From positions 834,239-898,238 of the forward strand of contig JAAKBF010000047.1 of NCBI GenBank assembly GCA_012656075.1: DNA of 64,000 nucleotides. The letters are read 5' to 3'. The notes beneath the pieces are model-generated. The model was not told the origin of the DNA. It saw only the letters and a list, made by a program, of their open reading frames with translations, and made no database searches. Below are positions 42,879-53,363 of this stretch, one piece after another. Position numbers and translations under genes: made by a program. Position 1 is the first letter of the stretch, and each line of letters opens with the position of its first letter. The stretch is from Phytophthora hibernalis. Lineage: Eukaryota > Oomycota > Peronosporomycetes > Peronosporales > Peronosporaceae.

Positions 42879-45006
42879 CTACCCTGTTGTAGCTGCCACG
42901 GTACTGGAAGATACAGCAACTCCGTGACCCATCGACAGAAGTAGCCGTCGAATTTCGTCAGCACTCGCAGTCGGCGTGGAGTGAAAGCTCTCCTTTTGCT
43001 GAGCCAGGAAACACCTGAAATCATGGCGTGAAATGACGCCGGAGCGAGTGGAGCACGCTGACGATGCAACCGTTGCGTACGATATTTCACTTCGGCAGTC
43101 GTCGTTTTCCCCACCATCGTAGTCATCTCCCACGATTACCACTGACGGCGAATGTTGCAGGAAGCGCAGTTCCTGCTCGACGCGACTGAGACGCTTCCTC
43201 TGAAGGCGATCTCTTTTCGTTTCCTGGATGACATTGCTCTTGCTATCTCTTGGAGAGAGTAATGTATCGTCGGTAATGCCGTCTTGTTCGTCAATGGCAA
43301 ACAACGGGTACGAGCAGCTTTTTGATGCAATGAGTTCATCAATAGCTTCCTTTTCGGAATCCGACATTGTGAATTCGTTACATTCCTGGAGAACAGCTCC
43401 CGTGTCGGCGTTGTTGCTTTCTCCAGCAGCAGTATCTTCACTGTTTTTGCTATCAGTAGCAGTAGAAGGAGTGGCCTCATCGGAAAGCAGTTTCTCCAAT
43501 CGATCCTCCTCGTCTTTGGTCATGTTGGCTTTCATCCCGTTCGCCACCACTTGCTTGTTTCGCTCGATGAAGTTGTTGTTGTTCTTAGCGCAATTACATT
43601 TGGTCCATTCCAGGATAATATCGCTGGAGTTTGATTGACTTCGGCTGGTATTATTTCCAGTCGAAGCGGTCGCCCCGGTTACAATGGCCTGCGTTTGCGT
43701 CACAAACGTTCGACTTGTAGTGCTGGTAGTGTTAGTTCTACTAATCGTGTCTTGAGTCACGGCTGGTAGCGAGGGTGATTTTGCCCGCTTTTGCTTCCTC
43801 GGTATGATACTTGAGTACAAGGTTTTCCCAAGTTTCTCTTCCAGGATTGTGTCTAACTGACGAATGTGGGCCATCTTGAGCGCGATTTTCGCTGCCAAGC
43901 TATTGTTGCCATCGGGGTCGTCGTCTCCATCCTCGAGAATACCCTGCAATTATGGTAAGCAATCAGATTATCAACTCACACTTACGGGAACTTACAAAAG
44001 CTTGCTGCTTGGACAATCCAGATTCAATGAGCACACGCGACCAACTCTGGCGAGTAACTTTTCCGTCATGAGACTTTTCGCTTTCCTCTCGAACATCCTT
44101 TTGCGTCATAAGTGACACAATTTGCTGGTAGTTCCGAGGGAATTCAACAAGATGCTCTCCGTCATCATCCGTGCGTGAGCCCAGTGAGTATACGTAAGTC
44201 TCGAGTTCTTCACGAATACGCTGGCGGTTTGCTTCGTCATCGAGCAGTCGTGCGCGATCGGCAAGGACTTTTCTGTATTCATCTTCGTCGATGTCGTCGT
44301 TGACAGAGCTTTTCAGACCGCGAATATCTGCCAAAATGGGCCCACCAACGTCATCTGTGGAGCCATTTTCTGCATTTGGTCGATCTTCTCCCTCGTCGTC
44401 TCCTTCTGGTTCGAGCGAGATAGTTGTGCTGTCTGGAACGGAAGCGCCTTCTTTCGCGTCCTCTTTATCGTCGCTGTTGCCGTAGCTACTGCCTTTAATC
44501 AGCTCCAACGAGGGATTTGAACTGTCAGAAGGTACCCGAGCTGTAGCTGGATCGACCACTTTCTCGAGCATGACTGGCCACGATGTGGTTTGTACGTCAA
44601 AAGCGACAATGTTCGTCTCTCTCGCTGGGCTGAAGTCTTTGTTGGGGTTCACAGAGCGTAAGCTCGGAGGTGAGTCGGGCAGGTTAATCAAAACTGAAGG
44701 AGATTTCCTATCGATTGTCGCGAGCTGTGCCAGTCTTGTGCCGAGTTTTGACCTGGTGTTGGAAGAAGCCGCTGGATGCGAGGTTTCTGAAAAATACGAC
44801 CAAACTGTAAGAATAAGCGTCGAATACATCTTCACCGTCGTACATGTAGGAAGCAAGCTTACTGGTGTGGTATTCGGGCGACGTGGATTGCTGAGATCAC
44901 TGTCCTGTCTGTAGTCGCCTGTGCCCAACTGGAGCGAGCGACTAACCATCGATGGCGAGTGTGAAGCGGGACGTCTTCCTTCCGATCGAGGTCGCTGCAT
45001 ATTCAC
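42879..45006 (-). CDS. Serine/acidic-rich protein of unknown function, spliced
   Basis: The first frame (45006-43963) is Ser/Asp/Glu-rich, with a helical stretch EDEYRKVLADRARLLDDEANRQ and a conserved-looking VKFPRNYQQI-like EFPRNYQQIVSLM motif. A GT-AG intron (43944-43995, 52 bases) joins KQQAF in phase to GILEDGDDDPDGNNSLAAKI. The second exon has helices (KIALKMAHIRQLDTILEEKLG), Ser/Thr-rich spacers and ends DEIRRLLLSMGHGVAV at 42879. A further GT...AG pair at 44862-44787 exists, but the frame is open through it. No domain is recognised. It is probably intrinsically disordered; it shares a 242-bp bidirectional upstream region with the gene starting 45249. Confidence 0.65.
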
Positions 45007-45248
45007 CGTACAAGAATTTTTTTGTCAAGATGTCGAGTTTACCTGTCTCGAAAATGATGAAGGTCCACAAATACCACTGACAACTGTTTCTTGTTTGGTT
45101 TATTTTCGCAGTATGAACTACTACTGTAGTACTTCAGTAGTACATATCTAAAATTCTTTCATCGAGCTTAAATGCGTCGTACTTACTCGTCACTATTCCG
45201 AAGAGTGCCTTTCATCGACCCACATACTTTATATAACCCATCAACATC

Positions 45249-47926
45249 ATGGGCGAGCGCCTGCACTCGACGGTGCGGCTCAACCAGTTCACGCTGCAGT
45301 TCGAGGACGCGGCCCTGGAGCGCGTGTACCAGGCCACGCTGCATCCTCGCAAGAAGGCTCTATGGCTGCGCTCGCTGCTTCCGGCGGCTGCGTCCCAGCT
45401 GCTCTTCGCGCTGGCCGACGGACTGGATCACCCAGTGGATAACCTGCTGGTGACGCTGCCAGCCAGGGTTTTTCTGGCGGTGGGTTTTATTGTCATATTT
45501 TATATGTGTTTTTCTTTAAATTATATAAATTGTACGAGGTCGTAATGTATTTTTTTCTTTTAGATGATGCAAGCGGCCATGTACCTGCTGGTGAGATGGG
45601 ACCTGGTGCGTGCAGAAGAGCAGACGATGCTGTTGGTGGCGGTGGCGAGTGGGATCCCCACGTTGCTGCTGCATGCTCTGCAGAAAACAAGTCTCTGCCA
45701 ATGGGTATGACTTTTTGATATTATTTTGGATATTTTTAGGGAACGGGTCTTAGAGTTATGCTGTTTTTTTTGCTTGTAGGACGCGCTGTTTGTGACTTTT
45801 GGACTGTCGTTCTACACGATCCCCAAGATCACGCCGCTGGGCTACGTGTCTTCTTTTTATGGTAGTTGGGCCACTGCGGCGGTGTATGCGGCGCTGACTT
45901 TTTTGGTTCGACCACCTCCAAGACAAGCGGAGAGTGTTTTGGGTGTCTCGTTCTTGGTGCCCATGGTCTGGGTCTTCAACACGATCGCCTACTACTCTGA
46001 GTATAACGCTCGAGAGCGGTTTGCTCTTCGACGAAGATTGCGGCGTGAAAGCATCACGTTGGCTGTGTCGTGCACCTCTGCGGGAGGCGAACCTTTGCTG
46101 CAAGGCGGAGAAGAGGATGGCTGGTTGTTGTTGCAGACATTGTCTCTGCGTGGTTTGATGGCCGCAAACACGAATAGCACGGCTTCTTTCGTCGTTGCTG
46201 TGATACTTTGGGAGCCTTTACGGTGGGTGGCTGGGCATCACTTCCTGACGCATTGAAATTCGTGGACGAAGCCACTGGGTGGGCTTGGTTCAGTCACTGT
46301 GCAGGTGTGACTGTGTTCCTTTTGGTAATGACGAGGAGACTTCGATGGCTGTTAGTGGTGCCTGTGGTCGGTGCGTTTGTTCTTTGGGTAATGTCGCTAG
46401 CTATGCCGGCATCGTGGATTATTTTCTCGGCTCATAGCATGGGATACGGTCTTCTACTGGCTTCGGTTGTGATTGCAATGGGTGTTTTTGGCTGGTTCGT
46501 ATGTGCATGGAGGGAGCTCGTGTCCTTCCTGACGCGGTCTTGTTTTCTGTACCCTCAGCTTCAGGCTGGTATGGAAAGAGAGTATCCGCTCCTTGTGCGG
46601 ATCGTATCCGAGTACACAGCAGGCTTTGATCCCGAAATTTTGTCTGCGCGTGTGCGGACAGAGACGGCGATTGAGTCGATGGGAGCACAGGATTCAAGCG
46701 CAGCCACGCCATCCCAACAGCAGGAAATGGTGAATAAACCGCCATCAAAGCCATCTCCCGCTGCTAAGCAACCGCAAGGTAAACCCAAAAACGACTCACT
46801 AAACAAGAAAATTGAGAAGGCTGAACCTTCCGCATCCGCCCCACGTAAAACGTCAGATGCTGTCCGAGGGATACCACTGATGCAGACGTGAAGGCTAGTG
46901 CTGTGGTAACGAAAGAATGCCAGGTATCCGATGCTGTCGCGGTCTCAGATCGAAAGATGGTGTCGGTCTTGCCGTCATTCAGGCCTGGAAAGTGTTTCTT
47001 CTGTTCTAAGAATGACGCAGAGCATTTTGTACCAGCTTGCGGCATGTGGGGAAAGTGGACTCACTGGCGAATGAACCAGCAGCACAACATGAATAGCGCG
47101 TCCATTGTTTCCTCATCGCCAGGAACATCGAAGGGTGCTGTTGCTGTATCAATGTGTACTTCGTACTATGATCTTCAAAATGACAAGTCTCAACTGGAGG
47201 AGCAACTTCAAGCTGTGAAAAACGAAAACTTAGGTCTCGCCAAGAGTCTCGCTGCTTGCGAACAACGTGAACAAAACTTTATGCTAGAAACAGTTCGTCT
47301 TAAAGCGGACATCCATGTTTTGGAAGAAAAGCAAGCTGCGGAATTACGACGCCAGCAGACGCTGCTCCAAACAAAGATTGAAGCCATGCAAAGGAGGTGA
47401 ATCGAGTGGCACACGATCGAAAACTTGAAACGAAGAAGTCGGAAGTTGCTCACTCTTCAGCTCTCCAAAGACGACTTGATACCAGTGAACAACTGATTAA
47501 GGAAGCGAATTTCTGTGCGCAGAATGCTGAAGAAGATTCAGTGGCGTTGCGCGAAAGCCTTCTCCAAACTCAAAAGGAAATGGATGAATGGAAAGGAAAG
47601 GTGAAGGAATTACAAAGCCAGTTGTCGAGCATTGAACTCCGGCAGCAGCAGCAAAGCCATTCACAGAGCAGATTGTCACCGCTTTTAGAGCCTTCCTCGC
47701 TGGACTTTTCCTTCTCGTCCACAGCAAGCGGTGGGTCGTCACTTGACTCCTCACCCGTGGGGTTCTTCAGACCTTGCAGCCGTCTGGACGGCTGCCGTAT
47801 GCGCAGTCATTGGAGATCGAAGGCCTGCGAGAGTCCAGTAGACACTCTGAAAATGATGTGGACTATGTAAAGCGCTGGAGGCTTCTGCAGACTACAAAAC
47901 GCAACAAAACTAATGGCCCCTCGTAA
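45249..47926 (+). CDS. Multi-pass membrane protein with C-terminal coiled coil, unknown function
   Basis: Exon 1 is 45249-45479 (MGERLHSTVRLNQFTLQFED), exon 2 is 45564-45704, and exon 3 runs from 45780, with GT-AG introns of 84 and 75 bases, all in phase 0. Hydrophobic segments occur in exon 2 (MMQAAMYLLVRW, MLLLVAVASGIPTLLL-type), at 45780-45990, and near 46290-46520 (FLLVMTRRLRWLLVVPVVG, GYGLLLASVVIAMGVFGWFV). The C-terminal half is Lys/Ser/Pro-rich, then a small CFFC...C motif (PGKCFFCSKNDAEHF) and a long coiled coil (QLEEQLQAVKNENLGLAKSL onward). Frame changes at about 46240, 46885, 47390 and 47760 are indel-like. The stop is at 47926. No family is recognised; whether both halves are one protein is inferred from spacing and strand. 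Confidence 0.6.
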
Positions 47927-48177
47927 GTCATAGATGATGAATTGGCGGCTTCTTGAGTGATTTATTTGACCGATTGTCGATGCGATATAACTACCAGCAC
48001 ACGCAATGAAATGAACCCCCAAGTACATTAATGAATGCAACTAACTGCATGCTAAGCATACGATTGATGAATGCTTCGAAGTAGAAGGAGTAAATAAACA
48101 AGCGGGCTGTATTACAGTGCTCGAATTACGCAGAATGGGTAAAGTTCTGCAGGTGCGCGCTCTAATTTCAATGGGGA
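47927..48177. other. Intergenic
   Basis: Short spacer, with a near-match to the TACTTCGAAGTA palindrome at about 48072-48083 and no gene. Confidence 0.45.
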
Positions 48178-48410
48178 TGAAGTAGATGACCGCGTTGAAA
48201 ACTGCTCAACTTTTCAACACGAAGATGGTGCCCACTACAGACTGTACATGTACCAACGCTAGGAGAGCAAACGCCATTGCACCCAAAAACGCCTTTAGTC
48301 GAGAATGGCGCGGTTGACAGATTATGGGCCGCATAATTTTCGCGCTTTTGACTTGCGCGCGGGTGAGTTTGTGTCCGCAAGACTTCAACTTGCTGAGCTC
48401 TGAAATTCGA
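48178..48410 (-). pseudogene. C-terminal relic of a tail-anchored RXLR effector (copy A, left part)
   Basis: The minus frame 48472-48206 includes SELSKLKSCGHKLTR and a hydrophobic membrane-spanning stretch (AFLGAMAFALLALVHV) before the stop at 48206. The DNA matches the tail region of the RXLR pseudogene at 51834-52469 over about 230 bases. Homology stops near 48401, where a transposon end begins; it resumes at about 50085 on the far side. Confidence 0.65.
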
Positions 48411-48540
48411 ATGAAATGGTGGTGAGCTGCTTTGATTAAACACGTATCGGCACAACAGGTTGAGGCTTTCACCGCGTTTGCGGAGACTGAAGATCTCGGC
48501 GCTTGGAGCCCGCCCTTTGGAAGCTACCGGTACTACACCT
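48396..48540. repeat. Transposon-end-like dispersed repeat, copy 1
   Basis: GAATGAAATGGTGGTGAGCT, then GCTTTGATTAAACACGTATC and a GC-rich stretch ending GGAAGCTACC, recurs with small differences at 63872-64000. Here it starts exactly where homology to the effector gene breaks, so it probably marks the left end of the element that carries the transposase at 48842-49790. Confidence 0.7.
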
Positions 48541-48841
48541 TTACTGGCCAAACTCGGACTAAATGGCAAGCAAACCCGGACGATGGTAAAAATATATTTC
48601 GGTTACGTTGGGTTACTTGTGTAGTTTACACCAACACTTCAAAGAGCAAGCAAAGCCGGAATGGCCCCAAGCAAACTCGGAATGAGCTCAGCTTTCGCGC
48701 GCCAAAACGAATGGACCATGGAGCGGAGCATGGAGTGCAGCTCGATCTACTCCCTCACTTTCAAACCTTCTCCGCAGGGCAGATGCCTCGCCAGTCCCCA
48801 CCCCACGCCAATTCCACGCCCCTCGCCAGTCACCGCACACA

Positions 48842-49790
48842 AAGCTCGAACGCCAACGGGTGCTCGACGCCTACCGTGCTGACCGTCCCGACTGGATGAG
48901 TGTTGCAGCGAGCAACGGCTTCCTAAGTCCAGTGCGTACGACTTGGTCGCCCGTGACCGTAGTGTCAACCTGAAGCGAGGAGGAGCGCGTGCCAAGTCGA
49001 CCAGGGTCACAACAGAGGCAATGCTGCTGCTGGAGGGCTATCTGAACGAGAACTGCACATTCACGGCAGCAGCGATGGTGACCATGCTGCTCCTAGACAT
49101 CGGGCTAAAGCTGTCACCCTCCACGATTAGTCGGCATTTGGTGGGGATGACGTACACCGTCAAGCAGATCCGTATTGAACCCTCAACTTGAAATAACGAC
49201 ACCAACAAAGCAAAGCGGCAGACATTTGCAAAGGCACTGCTTCAACACCAAAACAAGGGCAACTGCGTAGTCTATTACGATGAGACGAACTTCAACGTAT
49301 ATTGCACGCGCAACCAAGGTCAAGCTAAGAGAGGAACTCGGGCTACCGTCATGTTACCGCCATCAAAAGGGCCAAAGCTACAGATTCAATGCGCTGTAAA
49401 TTCCAGCATTGGTCTTGTCCATCATCGTCTTCTGCGAGGCAGTATCCAGATGGACTGCAACGCTGAATTCGTAGAAGAGATATACCAACTCGTGAAAGAA
49501 TCTGAGGTGTTCCGAGCGAGTTTTAGCGACAAGAAGGTCATCATTGTCCTCGACAACGCACCAGCGCACAGCCAAACTGAGCAGCGCGTTGTTGAGCACG
49601 CGGACATGGAGCTATTGAGACTGGGCCCTTATTCTCCTATGTGTAAGGGTGCTTCAGCGTGTTCAAGTCGGAAGTCAAGCGCTTTCTGGCAGTTGATCGA
49701 GAGGCAATCTGCGATAGACGTCGCGGTATTCACCGCGACGAAAATCGTGAGCTGATGACGCTAGTGAGCGTCAAATGCAATTTTGGAGCG
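48842..49790 (+). pseudogene. Tc1/mariner-IS630-type transposase
   Basis: The N-terminal HTH region (ERQRVLDAYRADRPDW, LKLSPSTISRHLVGM) is followed by a TGA at 49189-49191, then in the same frame NCVVYYDETNFNVYCTR with the first catalytic Asp and KVIIVLDNAPAHSQTE with the second. After YSPMC (about 49640) a small deletion removes the NPIE segment with the catalytic Glu and shifts the frame; coding continues as FSVFKSEVKRFLAVDREAI. It is dead through one nonsense codon plus the catalytic deletion. It is not the same family as the one at 34239. Confidence 0.82.
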
Positions 49791-50089
49791 TGCTGCGCGA
49801 GTTAGCATGCGCTGCATGACGCCTACATTGGTGGGGCGGATGGAACTGCACTACCACGTAGCTTCCATGCCAAATGTTGTAATTTTTTTGAAGAATGAGT
49901 TTCAAAATCGTGGTGGTCCAGCGTAGGAGACGAACATGAGGGCGGTGAGTTGTATTTAGGTTTCATCGTGGAAGATACTCAGGTTGATACATACCGGTAT
50001 CACGGATTTGGGCTGCTAATGATTTAAGCATGCTTTTGAGCGGAAAATCGGATCACTGATATACTCTGAAATAAATTTCAGAGAATTTC

Positions 50090-50310
50090 CGGTGGTGAGC
50101 GACTTTCAGATCAGGCTCTGACAGAGACTTCGAGTGTTTTTAGCTTGAAGTCCGCTTGCTCCCCGAGAGCGACCTCAGTTTCGTGAGACTGGAAGTTTTT
50201 GGCAGATCGTCGAGCTTGTCGAACTTCGCGATCGCTCGCTCTCTCTTCATCGCCCTCTGTCACCTTGCTTGGTTTGGTGCTGCTTTGTGGTAGACGTGAT
50301 GCCATTGCTG
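50090..50310 (-). pseudogene. Middle relic of a tail-anchored RXLR effector (copy A, right part)
   Basis: The minus frame 50305-50111 contains SSTKPSKVTEGDEERA, matching GSNKPSEATESDEERA of the pseudogene at 51834-52469, and the DNA aligns across 50090-50290. The signal peptide and RXLR part are absent. With 48178-48410 it makes one gene split by the mariner-like insertion. Confidence 0.7.
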
Positions 50311-50345
50311 TTAAGCACTCACGATATTACGAATTACTGCTAGGA

Positions 50346-50510
50346 GGCATCCACAGCAAATGTGCGGTTTACACCTGAAGGATGTGAGGATACCGCACGG
50401 AACTGCCAAGTCGGTGGAGCTCGTCGAGCGGGCTCTTCGTCCAGCAGCTCGACTTTCTGGCAAGGTTTGCCACCGAAAAGTCCCGCCCTCCATTTGAAAA
50501 TGAAACTTCG
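50346..50510. repeat. Segmental duplication block R1, copy A
   Basis: AAATGTGCGGTTTACACCTG... to GGCAAGGTTTGCCACC matches 53123-53345 (R1, copy B) with indels. In copy B it is followed directly by R2 (the 3' end of the gene at 53364-56310); here a transposase lies between. Confidence 0.75.
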
Positions 50511-50743
50511 ATGTACTACGTAGTACTTCCTCTCTGGAAATGATCCGAACAAGTCATTATGCCAGGTCAATAGGTTGAGCTGGCTGGTCAAAGTTGAGAT
50601 ATCATGTTGGACAGGGATTAATAGTTGAAGATGAAATTGCGGATCCTGCCTAATTATCACATGTTTTAATTTTCAAGATTATTCGACAATGCAGAAATAT
50701 TAGAAAAAACAGGAATTTACCTGGGACGGTCGGCAGCAAGGAT

Positions 50744-51330
50744 TTAGCTGCGCTTATCCTTCTGTGTTGATCCACTTCTCGTCGACGTGCACCACGTCGA
50801 ACATCGGTTCGAAAACCCGCGATACGTCGTCAATATAGGAGAGCGCGTACTCGACACGGCGCAACGTGTTGTCATCTGTGAGAAAGGCTTGATGCGCCCT
50901 GTGCGCCGCTTGAGGAATCCCTGGTGCAACAGCTCGGCTACCATGTACCTAGATACACCGGTGACATGGGTAGCCCTTCGGATATCTTGCCGGTCCTCCA
51001 TCGGAACCGCCTTCAACGGCACACATCTCATCGCGGTTAACACGCTTCCGACCGCTGTTCTTTTGATCTTGCTCTTGACTGCGTTACAGGCGTCTCCATT
51101 CTTTATTTCCACGCAGTAGCTGCCCCGCAGTTCCGTGATAATCGACCGTCCGCACTTCCACAACTTGCGACCTCCGACAGCGCACCACGAGGTAGAACGC
51201 AGTTTACACTTCGGTCTAGGAGCTCGTCAATGATCTGGCGGCGCTCGTTATTGGTTAGGTTGGGCACGGTGGTCTGCGTTTGCGTGTTGAATGCTTGGTT
51301 GTGCCGTGGCGGAACTTGGTAAATGGGAGG
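50744..51330 (-). pseudogene. Mariner-like (IS630 superfamily) transposase, N-terminal half
   Basis: LTNNERRQIIDELLDRSV (about 51270) is followed, after a frame change near 51150, by WKCGRSIITELRG, the RRTAVGSVLT-type linker, and ATHVTGVSRYMVAELLHQGF (HTH). RTGRIKPF then leads to a block ending VHVDEKWINTEG at the left edge, where the first catalytic Asp sits. The remainder of the DDE domain is missing. It lies between duplicated blocks R1 and R2, so it inserted there after the duplication. Confidence 0.75.
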
Positions 51331-51529
51331 CCGAAATGAACCAGCTTCTGGGTTCGATTGTGTGTTGGATCTACAGCGAATCACCAACAAAAGATATATC
51401 CCCCAATAGCGGAGATCCAGCGCTTTCGTTTGATCCAATCAGCATACGCATAGAGTCACAAACACCGACGATAGGTCAAAAACAATACGATTGTTCGGAT
51501 CATTTCCAGAATTAAATAACGACTCAACT

Positions 51530-51620
51530 TACGACTCAACTTTCAGACGGCCGCTACACTGTCTGAGAGCCGAAACTTAATCGTTTTGGAACCTGCGGTT
51601 GCTGTCGCGGGCGTATATTT
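51530..51620. repeat. Segmental duplication block R2, copy A
   Basis: GACTCAACTTTC... to AACCTGCGGTTGCTGTCGCG matches 53357-53440, which codes the end of the large helical protein (RDGNRRFQN). This copy is a decayed fragment of that 3' end. Confidence 0.75.
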
Positions 51621-51833
51621 TATGAACTACATTATTGAATTTTGCCAACTTCATCCTTCACTATTCACGATTGATGAAAAGAAGTACTACTACATGTAGT
51701 ATTAATAAGTTGTCTGCAAATCAGCAAGTGGTTTGTATTACCAGTGACTACATGTAGATCGAATGGGTAAAAGTTCTGCTGCTAATTTCAGTGAGGATGA
51801 AGTTGATGTCCGCGTAAGAATTTGGGACTGCTC

Positions 51834-52469
51834 CTAGTTGTAGCCGGTTGCCAAAGGTTGCGAGGCCAGCACGACGATAGTACTAATGATACCCGCAAAA
51901 ACAGCAAACCCCAACCCACCCAAAATCGCCTTTACGATGAATGGCCCGGTTGAAGGGTTTTGGGCCACATACGCTTCCGCGCTTTTGATTTGATCAGGGT
52001 GAGTTTCTTCGGGTTTGTACCTACAAGAGACTTCAGCTTGCTGAGCTTAGGATCCTTGTCTGCAAAACTTTTCACTTTTCTTAGGTCCAATTTGTTTCCG
52101 GTGGTGAGCGACTTGAGTTTTTCAGATCAGGCTCTGACAGAGACTTCGACAGCGTCTTTAGTTTGGTGAAGTCAGCTTGCTTCCCTGCGAGTGGCTTTAG
52201 TTTCGTGAAACTGGAACTTTTATCAGGATATCATCGAGCTTGTCGAACTTCGGGATCGCTCTCTCTTCATCGCTCTCTGTCGCCTCGCTTGGTTTGTTGC
52301 TGCCTTTGAGGGAGCGGCGCGTGATGTCTCCCGCATTGGCAAGTAGTTCATGGTTCGAGTTCTGCCCCAGGGTATTGACAGGATTAATGTCATTGGCGTC
52401 GGCGACACTGGTGGAGCACAGCGTGGCGATGATCACCACCAACAGAACCAGGAAGTGGTTAATGTGCAT
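51834..52469 (-). pseudogene. RXLR-like effector with C-terminal membrane anchor (frameshifted)
   Basis: Start at 52469; the signal peptide is residues 1-25 (MHINHFLVLLVVIIATLCST...). An RXLR-like RSLK at about 52-55 and DEER at about 67-70 follow. The frame ends at 52197, but neighbouring frames stay coding-like: Lys/Leu repeats (KLKPLAGKQADFTKLKTL, then KLDLRKVKSFADKDPKLSKL) and a hydrophobic segment (AILGGLGFAVFAGII) before a TAG at 51834. At least three frame changes are present. The architecture implies a secreted effector with a tail anchor for a host membrane; that is inference. A strong Inr match lies at 52515-52531. Confidence 0.72.
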
Positions 52470-52514
52470 TGTGACACTTTACAGCGAGTGATTGACGTTC
52501 TACGCGATAGAAAC

Positions 52515-52531
52515 ACTATTGCGAAATGAGC
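52515..52531 (-). promoter_or_regulatory. Oomycete initiator (Inr)
   Basis: On the minus strand GCTCATTTCGCAATAGT matches the consensus GCTCATTYYNCA at its first 12 positions, about 45 bases before the effector start at 52469. Confidence 0.7.
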
Positions 52532-53122
52532 AAGCGAATCCGTCCCGGGATATTTGCTCGGGTTGTACTGTAGAGTACATGTACAGGCCCCGCAAGAAGC
52601 AATGTCGACAGGTATTAATAAAGGTACAGGTACTGCAAAAATGAAGATGGGACTCCCATCTTTATCCGAGTGCAAAGTGCAGTACTACGTAGTACCCATC
52701 ATGGGACCTGCTGATAACGCACTTTTAGATTTCTGCTGGAAGACAGGAACGCTGCGAGAGCCAGGAAGAATGACAATGCACAGCTTCTAATCAATGCGAG
52801 TTCGTAACTGCAGGCGATGAAGTACAGTGTAGGACCACGATCTGTATCTATGATCCGCAGCAAACTCTGTTGATACCGGTATGGACAATCACGACTGCCA
52901 GTATAGACTCTGCTTCAACTGGCTTACTTTACTTTTTACCACTGGTACAGTGGCAAGACATTGACAATCAATTTCGGTGGGTGGAGGAACACTATGCACG
53001 TACGATCAACGAACTCGAAATCCTCAACCTTCATCTCACCTCAGAAGTACCCGAGAGGTGGAGCTTCCACGCTGCCGTTGCTGTCAAGTTCATGATAATA
53101 CTGTTTAAGGAGGTCCGAGTAG
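52532..53122. other. Intergenic with palindromes
   Basis: No supported gene. It carries GTACTACGTAGTAC (52682-52695), TACATGTA near 52577 and ATACCGGTAT near 52874. Confidence 0.45.
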
Positions 53123-53345
53123 CTGCACAGTGAATGTGCGGTGTACACTTGAAGGCTGTGGGGATACCTTACAGAGCTTCCAAGTCTGCGGAGCTCGTCA
53201 AGCACCGCAAGTTCGTCTCCAGGAAGGTATCGCAAGTAATACGGTGGTTCGCGGCGAAGCTCTTCATCCAGCAGCTCGACTTCATGACAAGGTTTGCCAC
53301 CTGGAAGTCCCTCATTCACACTTGTGGTCGCCGCTGCATTTGAAT
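53123..53345. repeat. Segmental duplication block R1, copy B
   Basis: The counterpart of 50346-50510, lying between the RXLR pseudogene and the 3' end of the large helical protein gene. Coding status is unclear; a 108-codon minus frame runs through it without known domains. Confidence 0.7.
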
Positions 53346-53363
53346 CCTCTGTTGTATGCCGAC

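Noticed and set aside
44787..44862. Candidate intron in the serine-rich gene
   Set aside because: Frame is open through it and removal of 76 bases would shift the frame out of the long downstream coding stretch; recorded only as possible.
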